DNA of 64,000 bases from Bacteroidota bacterium (GTDB lineage Bacteria; Bacteroidota; Bacteroidia; B-17B0; Aurantibacillaceae), in contig JAAFIQ010000005.1 in the NCBI GenBank assembly GCA_013298715.1, positions 62,001 to 126,000 on the forward strand. The letters run 5' to 3'. Below the pieces are notes generated by a model that had not been told where the DNA came from, did not search any database, and was given only the letters and a program-made list of their open reading frames with translations. Positions 52,921 through 61,313 of this stretch are shown here, in pieces; the first letter of the stretch is position 1; every line of letters starts with the position of its first letter. Made by a program: the position numbers and the translations under genes.

Positions 52921-53925
52921 ATGGCCTATTTTACTATAAATGCAGTTCAGTTAAAGGGTATAGCTGCCGCTGTTCCAAAAAATGAAGTTTCAAATTTTGA
53001 TTTAAAGTGGCTTGAAGCAGGGGAGTTACAAAAACTAATTTCTACTATTGGTATTGAAAACCGTCGTGTTGCCGATAAAGCAACTTGCGCCTCCGATTTA
53101 TGTATTGCCGCCGCCGAAAAATTAATTAACGATTTGAATTGGAATAAATCAGATATTGAAGTTATTTTTTTTGTAACCCAAACGCCAGATTACTATTTAC
53201 CTGGAACAAGTTTACATGTACAAGCACGTTTAGGTGTATCAAAATCTTGTGTTTGTTTTGACATTAACCAAGGCTGTGCAGGTTATGTTTACGGACTTTC
53301 ATTAATTTCTAGTTTTATGTCGGCTAGTAAATTAAAAAAAGGTTTGTTGTTAGTAGGTGATACAATAACAAAATTAATTTCACCAAACGATAAAAGTTTA
53401 GTGCCCATTTTTTCGGATTGCGGAACTGCAACAGCGTTCAGTTATGATGAGAATGCTTCTGCTTTTCATTTTAATATAAGCAGCGAAGGACAAGATTACT
53501 CAGCCATTATTGTACCAGATGGAGGTGCAAGAAATCCTAATGGAATACATAAAAATTTAACTATGAAAGGTTTGGATGTGTTTAATTTTAGCATAAAAAA
53601 AGTTGTACCGAATGTTTCGGACTTATTAAATGCAGCGAGCTTAAAAACAGGAGCTATTGATTATTTTATATTTCATCAAGCTAATCAATTAATACTAGAA
53701 TCGATAAGTAAAAAATTAAATTTATCAGAAACAAAAGTCCCAAGTTCGCTTAAAAACTTTGGTAATACAAGTGGTGCAACCATTCCATTAACGATACTAA
53801 CGAATTTAAAAAATAAAATAAAAAATAAAACTCTTGTCTTATCAGGTTTTGGTGTTGGTTTGTCTTTAGCCTCCGCTATTGTGAAATGTGAAAATACCGT
53901 TTGTTCAGATTTAATTGAAGTATAA
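52921..53925 (+). CDS. 3-oxoacyl-ACP synthase III-like enzyme
   Basis: A 334-residue thiolase-fold enzyme with the full KASIII triad: Cys near residue 119 (DINQGCAGYVYGLS), His near 252 (FHQANQ) and Asn near 282 (NFGNTSGATIP). It condenses acyl-CoA with malonyl-ACP, or transfers acyl groups. It is not part of a fatty-acid operon: it lies between the ACP and a GtrB-like glycosyltransferase. Similar ACP and KASIII pairs occur in glycosylation islands, for example with the flagellin glycans of Pseudomonas aeruginosa. Confidence 0.88.
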   Translation: MAYFTINAVQLKGIAAAVPKNEVSNFDLKWLEAGELQKLISTIGIENRRVADKATCASDLCIAAAEKLINDLNWNKSDIEVIFFVTQTPDYYLPGTSLHVQARLGVSKSCVCFDINQGCAGYVYGLSLISSFMSASKLKKGLLLVGDTITKLISPNDKSLVPIFSDCGTATAFSYDENASAFHFNISSEGQDYSAIIVPDGGARNPNGIHKNLTMKGLDVFNFSIKKVVPNVSDLLNAASLKTGAIDYFIFHQANQLILESISKKLNLSETKVPSSLKNFGNTSGATIPLTILTNLKNKIKNKTLVLSGFGVGLSLASAIVKCENTVCSDLIEV

Positions 53926-53926
53926 T

Positions 53927-54835
53927 ATGTCAGTAACTTATTCTTTTGTGATACCTGTGTATAAAAGCGTTTCGAGCTTAGAACCGCTGTATTTAGGTAT
54001 TAAAGAATTAATGAATGCATACACCGCCACTTATGAAGTAATTTTTGTAGAAGACAATGGCTCGGAAGAAAGTTGGAAAAAATTATTAGAGTTAAAAAAA
54101 CAATTTCCAACTACCATTAGTTTAATTAAACTCACAAAAAATTTTGGACAAAACGGCGCCACGCTTTGTGGTATTGATGTGGCAATTGGCGATTCCATTA
54201 TTACATTAGACGATGATTTACAAATACATCCAAGCGAACTAAAAAAATTGATTGATTGTAAGTTAGAAACGAATGCGGATGTTATTTATGGAATTTATAA
54301 CGAAAAAACACAAGGGTATTTTCGAAACACAGGTTCAAAATTAATAAAAAATATTTTTAACAAAACAGAAGGTGGTTCAAATGTAGGGTCATCTACACGC
54401 TTAATTAGCGGGGCAATCGCGGGGTATTTAAGAAACCATTCACAAGATCATTTATTTATTAATCAGGTTATTTCTTGGTACACCTTTAATACAAAATTTA
54501 TTGATGTAGCTAGAAATCCTCGCTACGAAGGAAAATCAGGATATAGTTTTTTTCAACTATTGGGCATTGCTTTTAGATTATTGTTTTTATATACCAGTAT
54601 TCCTTTAAAATTAATGATAGTAGTGTGTATCATAAGTTCTATTGGTTCGTTGGCTTTGGCCAGCTATTATATATACCAGCATTATGCTTTAGGAAAGGGT
54701 TTGGGTTTTTTATCATTAATTGTTATTGCTATTTCCTTAATTCTTGCTAGTATAAGCATCATGGGAATTTATTTGAATCGTATTTATACTTCGCGCGTTA
54801 AAAAGCCGCATTACGCCATTAAACTAAAATTGTAA
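53927..54835 (+). CDS. Family 2 glycosyltransferase, GtrB/ArnC-like
   Basis: About 302 residues from the ATG at 53927, one nt after the KASIII stop. The GT-A domain has FVIPVYKSVSSLEPLY and the metal site ITLDDDLQ near residue 90. Two C-terminal membrane helices (about 225-290, LKLMIVVCIISSIGSLALAS and LSLIVIAISLILASISIMG) mark polyisoprenyl-phosphate glycosyltransferases (GtrB, ArnC, DPMS type). It probably loads a sugar on undecaprenyl phosphate at the inner membrane. It is next to a GNAT that may modify this sugar. Confidence 0.88.
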   Translation: MSVTYSFVIPVYKSVSSLEPLYLGIKELMNAYTATYEVIFVEDNGSEESWKKLLELKKQFPTTISLIKLTKNFGQNGATLCGIDVAIGDSIITLDDDLQIHPSELKKLIDCKLETNADVIYGIYNEKTQGYFRNTGSKLIKNIFNKTEGGSNVGSSTRLISGAIAGYLRNHSQDHLFINQVISWYTFNTKFIDVARNPRYEGKSGYSFFQLLGIAFRLLFLYTSIPLKLMIVVCIISSIGSLALASYYIYQHYALGKGLGFLSLIVIAISLILASISIMGIYLNRIYTSRVKKPHYAIKLKL

Positions 54836-55369
54836 ATGCAAATTAGTAAATATGGCATAGTGCTTCAACGTTTAGAAGAAAAGGATTTGGAAATGGTACG
54901 TCAATGGCGTAACTCCGACCCTATTCGACTAAACATGAAATATCAAGAAATTATTTCAAGCGAAATGCAATTAAAATGGTTTGCTAATTTGGATAAAAAA
55001 ACAAATTATTATTTCATCATTAAAACCGATGAACAACCAGTTGGTTTAGTTAATTTAAAAGAAATAGATTTTACACTACTTCAAGCTGAAGCAGGAATAT
55101 TTATTGGTGACGCAGAGCAGTTGAATACACTTACTCCCCTATTAGCAACCATTGCCATTATGGAATATGCTTTTGAAGAATTGAAATTAAAAACGTTAAG
55201 AGCACAAATTGCTTCAAACAATGTAAAAGCAATTTTATTTAATGAAAGTATTGGATATGAAAAAGCAACAACACAAGTTGATGAAGCGTTTCAGTACTAC
55301 TTTACAAGCGAAAATTTGTTTAAAGAAGTCACTAAAAATATTCGTTCTACTTTAGATAAAATGAAGTAA
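54836..55369 (+). CDS. GNAT family acetyl/acyltransferase of a glycan locus
   Basis: A 177-residue GNAT enzyme resembling amino-sugar N-acetyltransferases (PseH/WecD-like): YGIVLQRLEEKDLEMVRQWRNSDPIR, and AEAGIFIGDAEQLNTLTPLLATIAIMEYAFEELKLKTLRAQ with the acetyl-CoA loop region, then NVKAILFNESIGYEK. It directly abuts the GtrB-like gene. With an ACP and KASIII just upstream, its donor may be acyl-ACP rather than acetyl-CoA; this is inference. It overlaps the end of the next, convergent gene by 18 nt. Confidence 0.82.
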   Translation: MQISKYGIVLQRLEEKDLEMVRQWRNSDPIRLNMKYQEIISSEMQLKWFANLDKKTNYYFIIKTDEQPVGLVNLKEIDFTLLQAEAGIFIGDAEQLNTLTPLLATIAIMEYAFEELKLKTLRAQIASNNVKAILFNESIGYEKATTQVDEAFQYYFTSENLFKEVTKNIRSTLDKMK

Positions 55370-56206
55370 TTTTTTTAATCTTCTCCATTCAAGTATTGCC
55401 ACTAAACGTATTGGAATACAAGGATGTAAGCCCCATTTAATTATACGGAAAACCCATGGTAAATTTGAATATGGGAATTTTTTTATAGTCATTTCTGATT
55501 TTAATAGCGGTACCAATTTCCAAAACTGAGCTTGATTGTATTTAAAATATTCTTTTGATGCGCGTTTTTTAAAAATTTCTTCTCCAATGTGAAAGGTTAA
55601 AATTTCGTTATCAAATAGTCTAAAGTTTTTGCTTAATGCAAATAAGTTTTGCGAGAAAGAAATTTCAATAAATGGAACACCAATGCAAATCCCTTCTAAT
55701 TTTAATTTCGGAAAAATATTACGATGAAAAACAAAACAATCAAAACCCGGATGCGATTTTCCCTTATCTAAATAAATATCTTGTAAACTTGAATTATCAA
55801 GGTACTTGGACGATAATCGTCGGCGATTAATGATAAACGAATCGTATCCTTGATTTATAAATTCATTTACTTTCACATAAAAATCAGGATACAAACCAAT
55901 ATCAACATTTGTATAAATTAAATAGTTGGCGTTACTTTCGTTGTATAAACGTTCTAAAATATCTAACAAAAAAGGCAACTTAATTTTTTTTTCAAAATGT
56001 TGATAATCTAAAACCGATTTTTGCAAATGTTTAGTTTGCGTAAATTCTTTTGGAACTATTGTAGCATCTTCTTCATATTGCGCTGATAATAACTTCACAT
56101 CTACAATTCCGTCCGCCATTTTTCTTGCATACAACATACTTTCAAAAGTGATAGGTTGCGCGGCGTATAGGTCAGACGAGGTATCTGCTATAAATGGATT
56201 AATCAT
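55352..56206 (-). CDS. Predicted GT-A fold protein, unknown acceptor
   Basis: About 284 residues from the ATG at 56206 (MINPFIADTSSDLYAAQPIT). No exact family is recognised. NYLIYTNVDIGLYPDFYVKVNEF holds an Asp-containing motif (NVDIGL) in the position of a glycosyltransferase DxD, followed by KGKSHPGFDCFVFHR and PFIEISFSQNLFAL. It probably has a GT-A-like fold and glycosylates the surface polymer made by its neighbours. It is transcribed opposite to the ACP operon and divergent from the next GT2. Confidence 0.55.
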   Translation of the reverse strand: MINPFIADTSSDLYAAQPITFESMLYARKMADGIVDVKLLSAQYEEDATIVPKEFTQTKHLQKSVLDYQHFEKKIKLPFLLDILERLYNESNANYLIYTNVDIGLYPDFYVKVNEFINQGYDSFIINRRRLSSKYLDNSSLQDIYLDKGKSHPGFDCFVFHRNIFPKLKLEGICIGVPFIEISFSQNLFALSKNFRLFDNEILTFHIGEEIFKKRASKEYFKYNQAQFWKLVPLLKSEMTIKKFPYSNLPWVFRIIKWGLHPCIPIRLVAILEWRRLKKLLHFI

Positions 56207-56278
56207 ATGTGCAATGGAATTCAATTAATGTTTGAAGATATAAAATTTATAGGAAATCGTTTCTTTCAAGTTTATTGT

Positions 56279-56286
56279 TATTTTTG
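56279..56286 (+). promoter_or_regulatory. -7 box of the GT2 gene
   Basis: TATTTTTG matches TAnnTTTG. Transcription should start near 56293, after the first in-frame TTG (56275), so TTG 56302 is the likely start. Confidence 0.5.
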
Positions 56287-56301
56287 CTTAAGTACAAAGT
56301 T

Positions 56302-57231
56302 TTGCAGCAGTTCCCAAAAATATCTATCGTTACCGTTAATTACAATGGCGCAAGGTTTTTAGAAGAAACGATTCTTTCTGTTTTAAATCAAAACTATCCT
56401 AATTTAGAGTATATCATTATTGATGGTGGCAGCACAGATAATAGCATTAATATTATTAAAAAATACGAAAGCAAATTAGCGTATTGGGTAAGCGAAAAAG
56501 ATGAAGGTCAGTATTACGCAGTACAAAAGGGTTTTGAAAAGAGTACTGGTGAAATAATGGCTTGGATAAACTCCGATGATTTATATGTGCCAAATGCTTT
56601 TTTTGGTGTTGCACAAATTTTCAATGAGTTTCCAAATGTAAAATGGTTAATGGGGATTCCTCGTGAATACAACGAACAAGGTGTTATGATGAGCCGTATT
56701 ACTTTGCCTTGGGGACGTTGGTCGAAACACCGTTATTATACTTACGATTTTCAATTTATTCAACAAGAATCTAGTTTTTGGAAACGGGAAGTTTGGGAAG
56801 CAACAGGAAGTAAATTAAATTTAGAGTACAAATATGCTGGCGATATGGAATTGTGGGCACGTTTTTTTCGTCATGCAACATTACATACAACCACAGCCAC
56901 CTTTGCAGGGTTTCGCTACAATAGCCAAAACCAACGCTCTATCGAATTTAGACAAGCGTATTTAGAAGAATGCGTGAAGGCAATAAAAACAGAGTTAAAA
57001 CAATTCAATGTTTTTAGGCGAATTGGGTATTTCTTTTTGAGAATAGTGGGATTATTATTTGGCGCATTTTTCTTTTATGATATCCCTGTCTTCAATATTA
57101 TTTATCCTTTATTATTTGGTATACCTAAGCCTATTCATTATAATTTTAAAACTAAGAAATTTATAAGGGAAAATTTAATGGTTAAATTACCTCCATTATT
57201 TTTTTGGAACAAACAGATACATAAAAATTAG
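56302..57231 (+). CDS. Family 2 glycosyltransferase, WcaE-like
   Basis: About 309 residues from the TTG at 56302, chosen from the -7 box at 56279-56286. The GT-A start is KISIVTVNYNGARFLEETI, with IIDGGSTDNS and the metal site AWINSDDLYVPNAFF. The C-terminal part has a membrane-associated segment (IVGLLFGAFFFYDIPVFNII). WcaE-type enzymes add sugars to exopolysaccharide or O-antigen repeats. It converges with the Wzt gene, ending 1 nt before its stop. Confidence 0.85.
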   Translation: MQQFPKISIVTVNYNGARFLEETILSVLNQNYPNLEYIIIDGGSTDNSINIIKKYESKLAYWVSEKDEGQYYAVQKGFEKSTGEIMAWINSDDLYVPNAFFGVAQIFNEFPNVKWLMGIPREYNEQGVMMSRITLPWGRWSKHRYYTYDFQFIQQESSFWKREVWEATGSKLNLEYKYAGDMELWARFFRHATLHTTTATFAGFRYNSQNQRSIEFRQAYLEECVKAIKTELKQFNVFRRIGYFFLRIVGLLFGAFFFYDIPVFNIIYPLLFGIPKPIHYNFKTKKFIRENLMVKLPPLFFWNKQIHKN

Positions 57232-57232
57232 A

Positions 57233-58366
57233 TTACAGCTTTTCAATTTTCCATTGGCAATCCGTTTGTATTGAAACTAGCTCGGTAATTTTGTGCCAAG
57301 GCAAAGCCTCAGTAACTCCCGGATTAGTTATTTCAAAGAATAAAGCATTTTCCAAATCTATTACGCTATTGGTAGTATTGACTAAAAAAATATCCAAATA
57401 GTAATTTCCTGTATTAAGTAATTCTACAGGTAGATCACAAGCCGCGGTATAGGTGCCTGCTTGTTGCGAATGACTTTTGTAACGGTATAACTCGCTATCT
57501 GTAATTAACTTTGAAAAATTATTTTTTAGAACGAACACTACATAAATATTGGAGTTACCATTATTTTTATATTTAACAGTCAACCTAACTGGTTCATTTT
57601 TTGTTACTGTTGTTTTATCAAGACTCACATCTAATAATTCACAAGATTCTGTTTTAATAGGTAACTTACTTTTTGAATCAAACGCTTTATTAACGTTTAC
57701 TAAATAATTTTCAATGGCAGATTTAGAATTGCCTACAAATGCTATTTGCCCTTGCTTTAAAATCACGCATCTATCGCAAATAGTAGCTACGGCATTAATA
57801 TCATGTGATACGAGAATACATGTTTTACCAACTTTAATGAGCTCCTGAATGTATGTCATTGATTTTTGACGAAACTCAGCATCACCTACATTAATCACTT
57901 CATCCAGTAATAAAATATCAAAATCGATATGTAACAATATAGAGAGCGCTAGACGCAGGTACATACCATTTGAATAAGTTTTCACCGGTTCATTAATAAA
58001 CTCTTTAATTCCGCTGAACTCAATAATATCGTTATAAATTGCATCAATTTGTTTTTTTGTTAAACCATGAATGGCAGCATTAAAATACACGTTCTCCTTG
58101 CCGCTAAGGTCCGAATGGAAACCGCTTCCTACTTCCAGAATGGATAAAATTTTTCCGTTTACTTCAATGGTACCTTCGCTTGGAGGTACTACCTCTGATA
58201 ATATCTTCAGTAAACTACTTTTACCTGCACCATTTTCACCAATAATACCAAGCACTTCACCCTTTTGTATTTCAAAATTAATGTTGTTTAAAGCAAAGAA
58301 TGTTTCTTTGTTTACTTTGTAACACTTCGTTAAATTATTTATGGATATGGCGATGTTTTCTTTCAA
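57233..58366 (-). CDS. Wzt-type polysaccharide ABC transporter ATPase
   Basis: A 377-residue protein beginning at TTG 58366. The ATPase domain (about 1-235) has Walker A GENGAGKSSLL, signature YSNGMYLRL typical of Wzt/TagH exporters, and Walker B DILLLDEVINVGD. The C-domain (about 245-377) is a beta-sandwich like the Wzt cargo domain that reads the polymer's chain terminus. No Wzm permease is visible in this window. It starts 1 nt after the stop of the PhyH-methyltransferase gene, so the two are co-expressed, hinting that that enzyme makes the recognised cap. Confidence 0.88.
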   Translation of the reverse strand: MKENIAISINNLTKCYKVNKETFFALNNINFEIQKGEVLGIIGENGAGKSSLLKILSEVVPPSEGTIEVNGKILSILEVGSGFHSDLSGKENVYFNAAIHGLTKKQIDAIYNDIIEFSGIKEFINEPVKTYSNGMYLRLALSILLHIDFDILLLDEVINVGDAEFRQKSMTYIQELIKVGKTCILVSHDINAVATICDRCVILKQGQIAFVGNSKSAIENYLVNVNKAFDSKSKLPIKTESCELLDVSLDKTTVTKNEPVRLTVKYKNNGNSNIYVVFVLKNNFSKLITDSELYRYKSHSQQAGTYTAACDLPVELLNTGNYYLDIFLVNTTNSVIDLENALFFEITNPGVTEALPWHKITELVSIQTDCQWKIEKL

Positions 58367-58367
58367 T

Positions 58368-60182
58368 TTATAAATCTTTTTCTTTCCAGTTTTGGGTTTG
58401 TAAAAAATACATGTTTTGTAAAAAGTAGCGACTCGTTCCTTTGTTGCTATCGTAACCGGGTTTTATTAAGGTTAACTCAAAAAAGTCAACAGGAAAAACG
58501 TATTCCCGTAAATTCTCAATTTTATTAATACCTGTTAGTTCCTGAAAGTCGTTGGAGATTGTCAGGTTTTCAAATTCTTCTAAGGGTATGTCAATTGTTT
58601 TTAAAGCGGAGAGTATAAACCCCTTTTTACGAACGTAATCTAAAACGACGTTCAAATCTGGTACATTGTAATGATAGGCGCTATTTATATTTTGTATTTC
58701 TTTCTCAATACCTAAAGCCATGTTTTTGTGCGCGGCTTTTTTTATAAACAAATCTTTTATGTAAATGCTACCGCCTGGTTTTAGTACTTTCCACGCTGAG
58801 TCTAGCACCAATTCGTGGCTATGCGCATGACCAAAGGACTCTAAAAAGTAAATAACATCAAATGTGTTTTCGGTGTAATACTTTTCTAGTGTGTGGAAGT
58901 TACCTTCTCGCACATTTACTTTGCTGTTATTTTTTGCTATGGCTTCTTTTGCAAGATTTACTTGTACACTGGAAATACTTATGGCTTCTATGGTGCAGCC
59001 AACTTTATCTGAAAAATAAATAGCGGGGCCACAAACGCCGCATCCTGCGTCTAATACTTTCATAGTTGCCTTTAGGCCCATGGTTTGAATTTGATAATCG
59101 AGGAGGGTGCTAACATCTTTGGTACGAAAGGCTTGTATCACATTTCCATAAACTTTTAAAAAATTATGTGTTTGCGCGTTGTAAAATTGTGCGACATCCT
59201 TTTTTATTGGTGAGCTATTTGTTTGACTTTCCTTAATAGGTTCGGGTGATGTTTTTGCATTTAAGCGGTACTTCAATTCTGCCAAAATATTTTTTACGGT
59301 GTATTTCTCAAAAAAGGTTCGTTGGTCTTCAGGCATTATTTGCTGGGTGTTTGAGGGCGCGCTTAAAAATAGCGTTTTAAATTCATTGAATGTGAGTTCG
59401 TTTTGCTGCCCGGAAAGTATTGATTTTAAAGGAAACTCAACAAAATCGGTTAATGTGTTTTTAGAGAGAAAATAATTTTCATCACAGGCATATAACTTTA
59501 TAATTCCATTATCGCTGCCATAAATCTGTAGTTCGGTATTTGCTTTAACTATACCAACTACAATACCCAATCTGTCTTTAGTGGTTTTATTTGGAGGAGA
59601 GCCGTGTAGTAATGCGTGATCGTAAAGGAGAGCATAGCCGGCCTTCATGCGAAGTGGTGTTAAGTAGCTCCAAAGTTCTTGTTCAATACCTTTAAACATG
59701 GATGGTATTTGAGGCCCCCTGTAGTTGAGGATTTTTGCATGGCTTTTAGGAAGTACAAAAAGAGCGCCATTATCTTCGTTAACATCAATTAATGGTATCC
59801 ATAAATTATAAGAACGCTGTTTTGTTTCGTCCACTAAATTCCAATCCTGATGGGCTTGCAAAATACCTTTTCCATTACCAGGTTTAACTACGTATGCGCC
59901 GCCAAGTAGCTTAAAATCCACTAACTTATTTTTTAAGATCGGTTCTATGACTTTAATTATAAATGCACTTGTTTGTTTTCTGAATGCAATATCTTGCGAA
60001 TGCGTAGTTGCATAAAAATGATTGGGTTTATCTTTTTGAAAACTCTCGTAATAGTTTATTAAACCAATAATGTCGTTATCTTCCAAACAAGGAAAGATGC
60101 TAAATCCTTCTTTTGCGAGTTGTTCATCTAGCTTTTCATCAAGCAATTTGGGTGTATATTTAAAATCTATTTTATCAACCAT
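58368..60182 (-). CDS. PhyH-type dioxygenase fused to SAM methyltransferase
   Basis: A 604-residue two-domain protein. Residues about 15-285 are a phytanoyl-CoA dioxygenase (PhyH) domain with the Fe(II) facial triad His111-x-Asp113 (QAHQDWN) and His193 (LLHGSPPN). A conserved linker FFEKYTVKNILAELKYRL follows (about 295-315). The C-terminal class I methyltransferase (about 340-604) has motif I KVLDAGCGVCGPAIYF. Together they could hydroxylate and methylate a sugar or lipid. It is directly upstream of wzt in the same operon. A paralogous PhyH domain, with the same linker but no methyltransferase, is at 62821. Confidence 0.88.
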   Translation of the reverse strand: MVDKIDFKYTPKLLDEKLDEQLAKEGFSIFPCLEDNDIIGLINYYESFQKDKPNHFYATTHSQDIAFRKQTSAFIIKVIEPILKNKLVDFKLLGGAYVVKPGNGKGILQAHQDWNLVDETKQRSYNLWIPLIDVNEDNGALFVLPKSHAKILNYRGPQIPSMFKGIEQELWSYLTPLRMKAGYALLYDHALLHGSPPNKTTKDRLGIVVGIVKANTELQIYGSDNGIIKLYACDENYFLSKNTLTDFVEFPLKSILSGQQNELTFNEFKTLFLSAPSNTQQIMPEDQRTFFEKYTVKNILAELKYRLNAKTSPEPIKESQTNSSPIKKDVAQFYNAQTHNFLKVYGNVIQAFRTKDVSTLLDYQIQTMGLKATMKVLDAGCGVCGPAIYFSDKVGCTIEAISISSVQVNLAKEAIAKNNSKVNVREGNFHTLEKYYTENTFDVIYFLESFGHAHSHELVLDSAWKVLKPGGSIYIKDLFIKKAAHKNMALGIEKEIQNINSAYHYNVPDLNVVLDYVRKKGFILSALKTIDIPLEEFENLTISNDFQELTGINKIENLREYVFPVDFFELTLIKPGYDSNKGTSRYFLQNMYFLQTQNWKEKDL

Positions 60183-60204
60183 GGCGTAAATTTGCTTTTA
60201 AAAC

Positions 60205-60315
60205 TTATTCATCTTGTTGATTCAAAAAGTCAAGCACTACAAAGCCGTTATTGTTCAATTGTGTTTGCAACTGTTCATCTTTAAATACGAGATCTTTATG
60301 GGAGAGGTTTAGCAT
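60205..60315 (-). pseudogene. N-terminal stub of a third PhyH gene
   Basis: A 36-codon frame ATG to TAA. It reads LVFKDEQLQTQLNNNGFVVLDFL in register with the start of the neighbouring PhyH proteins (LDEKLDEQLAKEGFSIFPCL and LDTEIQAKFDSDGFVKIPLL). It stops where those proteins continue with the fold. It sits between the restriction endonuclease and the PhyH-methyltransferase. It is either a decayed remnant or a tiny leader peptide; the match to PhyH N-termini favours a remnant. Confidence 0.6.
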
Positions 60316-60331
60316 GTTGGAATTTTTTGTA

Positions 60332-61312
60332 CTAATATGCGCCTAGAAACTTATTTCCATTGAAATGTACTAAATAGTCAGGATTATCTGAAATCCATAC
60401 TTCTGTCTCCCAAGCAACATCTAACATCCATTTTCTAAAGTCAGGTCGAGTGAGAAAACCGGTTATAAATATTAATTCGGCTTTGCAGTCTTTGAGCATT
60501 TTCTTTAACTCCAAAACCCTTGTTTCACTCATTGGGCCAGAACTATGAACGGCTTCAATTAGATACATCCAATTATTCTTTTTACTGTAGGGAACTATGT
60601 CTGGAAGTTCGTCATGTGATAGCTCAAAAAAATTCAACTTTTTAAGTTCTTCCTGTTCTATATGTAAAGTTTTGTTTGATGTATCGCCAACGTATAGTAC
60701 AATGCAATCACTACCAAAACGAGGTCGAAATTCTTCAATAAGTGCTTTTTGTAGAACATTGTGTTCGCCAAGCGAAAGTTCAATTGATTTGCCATTTGGA
60801 AGTTTTACTGGAATTTTTTCAAGTTCTCTTTTCCTTGAAAGAATTTCGGAGAGTGATGGTTTGTTTTTATTGAATGCCTTTAGATTCTTTGTCCAGTAAG
60901 ATGTTTTGTATGAAATGATAAGTTGTTTAAAGCTAGGGTGTAAAGCATAGCCCCTAGTGGGGTCATTTGTTGCTGAACCTTTTTTCACTCCACTATTTAC
61001 AACAACATCAGCAAGTACAAGAAGTTTTAAATCCTTTCTTCTTATATCGTCATAAGAACCGGGTGAGATTTTCTCTTCAAAGTTTTTATTAACAAAGTTT
61101 ATTATATCGCGAGATTTAAGATTCGTATTTTCTTTTGCTTCGTTCCAATCCCTTTTAACACCTGCAACGGCAAGAAAGCAAACAGCCATCCTTTCTAAGC
61201 CTCTTTCTGTCTTAGACATTGGAATTCCCACACTTTCTAATATATCAAGAGCCTCATTTATAATTTTTTGAACTCCTTTTGATTTAGTATTTTTTGGTAT
61301 ATAATTCTTCAT
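60332..61312 (-). CDS. BsuBI/PstI family type II restriction endonuclease
   Basis: A 326-residue protein. The N-terminal helical domain (about 1-160) resembles the BsuBI/PstI N-domain. The C-terminal domain matches the family: PRFGSDCIVLYVGDTSNKTLH, LPDIVPY (catalytic Asp region) and YLIEAVHSSGPMSETR, with the EAVxSxGP motif. Classical members cut CTGCAG and pair with an N6-adenine methyltransferase. Here the partner, one nt upstream, is a C5-cytosine methyltransferase, so the target may differ. The pair is co-transcribed, methyltransferase first. Confidence 0.88.
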   Translation of the reverse strand: MKNYIPKNTKSKGVQKIINEALDILESVGIPMSKTERGLERMAVCFLAVAGVKRDWNEAKENTNLKSRDIINFVNKNFEEKISPGSYDDIRRKDLKLLVLADVVVNSGVKKGSATNDPTRGYALHPSFKQLIISYKTSYWTKNLKAFNKNKPSLSEILSRKRELEKIPVKLPNGKSIELSLGEHNVLQKALIEEFRPRFGSDCIVLYVGDTSNKTLHIEQEELKKLNFFELSHDELPDIVPYSKKNNWMYLIEAVHSSGPMSETRVLELKKMLKDCKAELIFITGFLTRPDFRKWMLDVAWETEVWISDNPDYLVHFNGNKFLGAY

Positions 61313-61313
61313 A

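Noticed and set aside
60597-60899. A 100-codon plus-strand frame rich in serine
   Set aside because: Antisense to the restriction endonuclease, which is clearly coding on the minus strand.
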